This document shows positions 60,607 through 64,000 of a stretch of 64,000 nucleotides of DNA, piece after piece. This DNA comes from Lyophyllum atratum (taxonomy: Eukaryota; Basidiomycota; Agaricomycetes; Agaricales; Lyophyllaceae). The position numbers and the translations under genes were made by a program. Where the stretch lies: assembly GCA_014905825.1 (NCBI GenBank), contig JACGCN010000021.1, forward strand, positions 620,001-684,000, written 5' to 3'. Position 1 is the stretch's first letter. Each line of letters begins with the position of its first letter. The notes beneath the pieces were generated by a model, which was given only the letters and a program-made list of their open reading frames with translations, was not told the origin of the DNA and did not search any database.

Positions 60607-61659
60607 GTGTGAGGTTTAGAGGCCCTAACGGAGGATGCCAATTATCTCCGGCATCATACATATTACGGACAAATTTTCTCAAGCAGGGCTGAGCACGGAC
60701 ATCGATATCTCTGTGAGAGAGAGTCAGGACGGATCATGATCGAAAATCACTGAAACAATACCATCATACAGAATGACAAGAACGAGACGCGATGACTGGG
60801 ATATTTGGCACCTTCGCCGTGGCACATCTCTTCCTCAGACATCATGCATCAGGAGCGGGTCGAGCTGAGGAAAGTTTGAGTAAAGTCTCCATCGATTGCT
60901 GCCAACTGCTTTGGCCGACTAAGGACTTGTTGTGGGTACTGGCAGCGCACGGTTGATTCAAACTCCGATAGCAGCGGTCCCACACGCCAAAAGACACGAT
61001 TTTTTGGCTAGCCACGGCAGAGCACAATCAAGTAACATTGAGGGGAAGTTTGTATGGTGGATTTGGTTAGAAACTTCATTCTACATGTATTCTAGATTGC
61101 AGAACTCAAAAAAATGTCACGATGATGGTTATCCTGTTTTCACTTTTGTCATTACACAATATTTTGGCCCCAGAAACTTAATTTTGTAATCTAGAATACA
61201 AATAGAATGCCATTTGACGCGTGCTACAGGAATTGATTAGGTCCTAAATGACCTGGAACAGGCTGCCACGGGGTCGTCGAATTGTTGGGCAAACGCACGC
61301 TTATGTCATCAAATTAACGCGTCGAGCGCGCCTCGCCGTTGCTGGTTACCCCGCGCTGAAAGTTTTTGCTCACAAAACACGTCCCTGCCACTTAGTTCAT
61401 ATAGAGACATAGTTTCGAGTATGATTGGTGTGCCGGAGCATTGTCAGGAGGTGGTGCACGTCGATATCCAGGATTTGCCACGAAATCATCAGAAATGCCA
61501 TTACATAAGCTCACACATTTCGGATCGGCTTTGCCAGTACCCACTTGTTGAACTGAAGTTGGTAACTGGTTCAAGCGGACCGGGGTTTGCCGGTTTCATT
61601 GCACGTGATTAAGCGCAGCTTGTCGTCGTCAACAGGCCTCCTCCTCGTTACTCCACACG
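60607..61659. other. Unique intergenic region right of the array
   Basis: About 1.05 kb from the TE4 target duplication to the syntaxin ATG. Its first 105 bp also occur displaced after TE2. It holds a small inverted-repeat element (61077-61209) and presumably the syntaxin promoter. No frame has splice or motif support. Confidence 0.5.
61077..61209. repeat. 133-bp inverted-repeat (MITE-like) element
   Basis: The left arm 61077-61100 and right arm 61186-61209 are inverted copies over 24 nt with about three mismatches (shared core TGTATTCTAGATT). The interior is 85 nt and AT-rich. It could be a small MITE or a chance hairpin. I see no convincing target duplication. Confidence 0.45.
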
Positions 61660-62738
61660 ATGAGCTTCCAGGATATCGAAGCTGGCATAACCCACCCATC
61701 TCGGCCATCAGTGGCATCCAGCCCGCAAGATGCGGCATTCCTTTCACTTCAATCGTCGCTCTCGCTCCAGGTTTTCAAGATGAATGCAAATGTCCAAGGA
61801 ATCCTCAAACTTGTCGATCAGCTCGGGACGGCGAAGGATTCTGCGACGCTAAGGAAATCGCTGTGCGCGTTTCACCTACAAAACTCGCGGCCCCTTATGC
61901 CCAAACTAATATGATCTAGACATGACTTAACGGAGAGCACGCGTGCGATGGCCAAACGGGGGTCGGAAGATTTGAAGAAGTTGTCGGCACTCCAGGGCTC
62001 ACTTGTAGGAACCTCTAACTGATCTCTTGATGACCCTACTCATGATTTTTCCGACAGCCGCACCAGAAAACGGCCCTCCAGAAAACATCGCATGACCTCC
62101 AGCTGTCTCTGGTAGCGTTCCAACGCGCACAACAAGTCAGTGCTGAGAGACAAAGGACAGTTGTGCAAGGCGTCAAACTAGCTGTCGAAGATGATCAACC
62201 ATTATCCTCTCCGTGATTATCTCCCACCCACGTCCAAGTGCGGTCGAAATCTAACGCTATGCAGATCTCACGAGGATTCCGACCCTACGACTCTGCGACA
62301 AGCCCAAATTCTCCAATCCCAGCTCTCCCCTCATGAGCTTGCCTACCAAGAATCTCTCATTCAGGAGCGCGAAGCGGAAATACAGGAGATAGAGAGTGGC
62401 ATGCATGAGCTTGCAGAAATATTCAGAGACTTGGGAACGCTTGTTGGGGAGCAGGGCCAAATGATTGGTGAGTGCTCATCCCCTTACCTCTGTATACCTC
62501 GACCGATACCCTGCTCTCAGATGTTGTAGGAAACAACATCTTCTCGGTGGCGAACGACACAGCGGACGCCGCACAAGAGCTTACTACAGCACATGAATAC
62601 CAAAGGAAAGCGGGCCGACGTGCAGCTTGCCTTATGTTGGTTCTAGCCGTTGTCGTCGCTGTAGTTCTGCTTGCTGTGGGTTTTTCCTGCAACTTCTTGG
62701 GCTTATGTACTTACCATGCCCTACAGATATTATCATGA
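61660..62738 (+). CDS. Qa-SNARE, Pep12 / syntaxin-7-like
   Basis: Membrane-fusion t-SNARE of the endosomal/vacuolar Pep12 type. Six exons (61660-61862, 61920-62004, 62058-62212, 62265-62467, 62521-62675, 62727-62738) join in phase to 270 aa. The N-terminal Habc region shows SLSLQVFKMNANVQGILKL, HDLTESTRAMAKRGSEDLKK and SLVAFQRAQQVSAERQRTV. The SNARE helix runs from IQEREAEIQEIESGMHELAEI through FRDLGTLVGEQGQMIDVVGNN, with the zero-layer Gln in GEQGQM. A single C-terminal transmembrane segment (ACLMLVLAVVVAVVLLA) ends LS at the stop. No signal peptide, as expected for a tail-anchored SNARE. Two acceptors are possible before exon 5; the one used preserves the heptad spacing. Single copy. Confidence 0.92.
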
Positions 62739-63475
62739 TACCCCATTTTTCTTTTGTGGAATTATATACTAACTATAATGGTAATTATCTTTCGTGACTT
62801 CTATCGCTGCCTTTCTGTTTTCAAGTCCCCGTATCATTAAGTCTACGAACTCTTAGCCTGAGCGATCAGGTCCCGTGAACGTTTGTATCATTATTTGAAT
62901 GGACATTGGTTGACATTTTCTCCTAAATGAAAGTTGGACACCTTCGGCGGTGAGCAGTATCTCGGAACCAAAACCCAACATGATGATAACAAGCGTTGTG
63001 CTATTTTTAGATACAGTAGGGGCTGCAAACAAGCACAAAGTTCAACCCTGGGCAACTTCAGCGAATCGGCTGCTTCTGTTTGGCGGACAGGCGGACCGGC
63101 AGCAGAATGAACACTTGTATGTTATGCCGCCCGGAGCTTCCTTCTACTGGTCATCTGGAGTCTCGCAACGGCTATACATCGGTAAGCATTGGATCCCAAT
63201 TCCCCTATGTGAGTTTTAATCGAACTCCATGGCAACATCTGAGTGCCCCATGCCCAAAATGTCGAAATTCTGAGTTACTCGAAGGCTTATCAGTCGCGTC
63301 TTCCGCAATGTCGTCTGACTGCGTGCTTAATCGTCGGACCTATGAAATTCCGGATACTCTCCAGCTCGTACTCATGACGACTTACCGAAAACGGACTCCA
63401 GCCGACTGGCAAGACTTTAAAGCAAAGACGCTTTCTTGGCTGTGACTTCACACTTCACGTCCTTTAAAGCAATTG
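62739..63475. other. Unassigned stretch between syntaxin and AA9 genes
   Basis: About 740 bp with two overlapping plus-strand frames (62950-63219 and 63080-63445). The first could splice at a GT near 63181 (LLLFGGQADR, FYWSSGVSQRLYIG), but I recognise no domain and no clear start or promoter. It may be a relic, a small unknown gene, or only the AA9 promoter. Confidence 0.35.
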
Positions 63476-64000
63476 ATGCGTGTCTTCTTCGCGTTCCTCA
63501 TAGCAGTGTCGACGCAGCTTGTAGCGGCGCATTGTAAGTTTGACTTATCCCAGCCTCTTAGCACTCTGTTGATTTTCATCCCTTCCCCAATAATTGTAGA
63601 TACCTTCCCTGATCTCATTGTCAATGGCACAACGACAACCGACTGGCAATACGTCCGAATTACCGCAAACCATTACTCCAATGGACCTGTAAGTGCGGGA
63701 CTACCAGAGCTTCCGAGAAGAAGCTCAATGCAATTTCAGGTGACCGACGTTACGAGCTCCGCGATCCGGTGCTACGAGCTGGATTCGACAGCTGCGACCT
63801 CCGCTGGAATTGCAACTGTCGCTGCAGGTTCGACGGTTGGGTTCAAAGCTGACAACACCATGGGCCATCCTGGGGTAGCGTATCACTGTCACATGTGAGA
63901 CGGCCGTCATTTGATATCACCACCCACAGTACTTCTCTGCCTATTTGAGTCCCGCAAGTCCCGCCGCCAACTCTAACAGCGCTGGACTAGGCAAAACATG
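63476..64000 (+). CDS. AA9 lytic polysaccharide monooxygenase, N-terminal part (runs off right edge)
   Basis: Secreted copper-dependent enzyme (formerly GH61) that oxidatively cleaves cellulose. The start at 63476 gives signal peptide MRVFFAFLIAVSTQLVAA; the next residue is the His that becomes the mature N-terminus and half of the copper histidine brace (HYTFPDLIVNGT). That His-Tyr junction forms only after removal of the intron 63534-63599. Further exons are 63600-63688, 63740-63874 and 63930-64000. They give WQYVRITANHYSNGPV, IRCYELDSTAAT, VAAGSTVGFKADNTMGHPGYFSAYLSP, ending GLGKT at the window edge. The second copper His lies in the MGHPG motif. Catalytic Tyr and any cellulose-binding module are outside the window. 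Confidence 0.93.

Noticed and set aside
60607..60720. An exon interrupted by TE4 (open minus-strand frame continuing across the insertion point)
   Set aside because: The frame has no ATG start, ends after about 14 codons beyond the insertion, and has no recognisable product.

Overview
This window is nuclear DNA of a filamentous basidiomycete, most likely an Agaricomycete. The evidence is short (about 46-90 nt) spliceosomal introns in nearly every gene, secreted carbohydrate-active enzymes (GH20 hexosaminidase, AA9 LPMO), an agaric-style F-box-like protein, and large TIR transposons of a type I associate with Agaricomycetes. No operons, tRNAs, rRNAs or CRISPR arrays were found.

Left flank (1-6627), single copy: a GH20 beta-N-acetylhexosaminidase cut by the window edge (-), a TGL2-like alpha/beta-hydrolase lipase (-), the ribosome-biogenesis WD-repeat protein UTP7 (+), and a small cysteine-cluster ORF (-).

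Centre (6628-60606): a tandem array with a period of about 15.6 kb. Four near-identical 7.23-kb DNA transposons (TE1-TE4) alternate with three copies of an 8.2-8.4-kb host segment (S1-S3). Each transposon has 34-bp terminal inverted repeats, subterminal GGATCGGAC-type repeats, and one nine-exon minus-strand gene. In TE4 that gene splices without a break into a 1,875-aa protein. In order it carries an intact Ulp1/SENP-type SUMO protease, an NLS and BED-like zinc motif, a PIP-box-like motif, a candidate DDE transposase core, and an uncharacterised C-terminal domain with an acidic tail. Segment S carries a 401-aa hypothetical protein, an F-box-like protein, a mitochondrial K+/H+-exchange-related protein and a multipass membrane protein. 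S3 holds intact versions; S1 and S2 carry scattered 1-2-nt indels.

The flanking octamers record how the array arose. TE1 has AGCACGAT on both sides, TE2 and TE4 have GTGTGAGG on both sides, and TE3 has GTGTGAGG on the left and AGCACGAT on the right. TE2 is followed by about 107 bp of the unique sequence that otherwise lies right of TE4, joined abruptly into a 5'-truncated S2. The simplest history is two independent insertions flanking S, then an end-joining tandem duplication, then unequal crossing-over between transposon copies.

Right flank (60607-64000), single copy: about 1 kb of noncoding DNA with a small inverted-repeat element, a Pep12/syntaxin-7-like Qa-SNARE (+), an unassigned stretch, and the 5' part of an AA9 lytic polysaccharide monooxygenase (+) running off the edge.

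Gene models were spliced by hand from GT-AG (and some GC-AG) signals, with reading phase checked at every junction. Family names come from recognised motifs, not from a database search.
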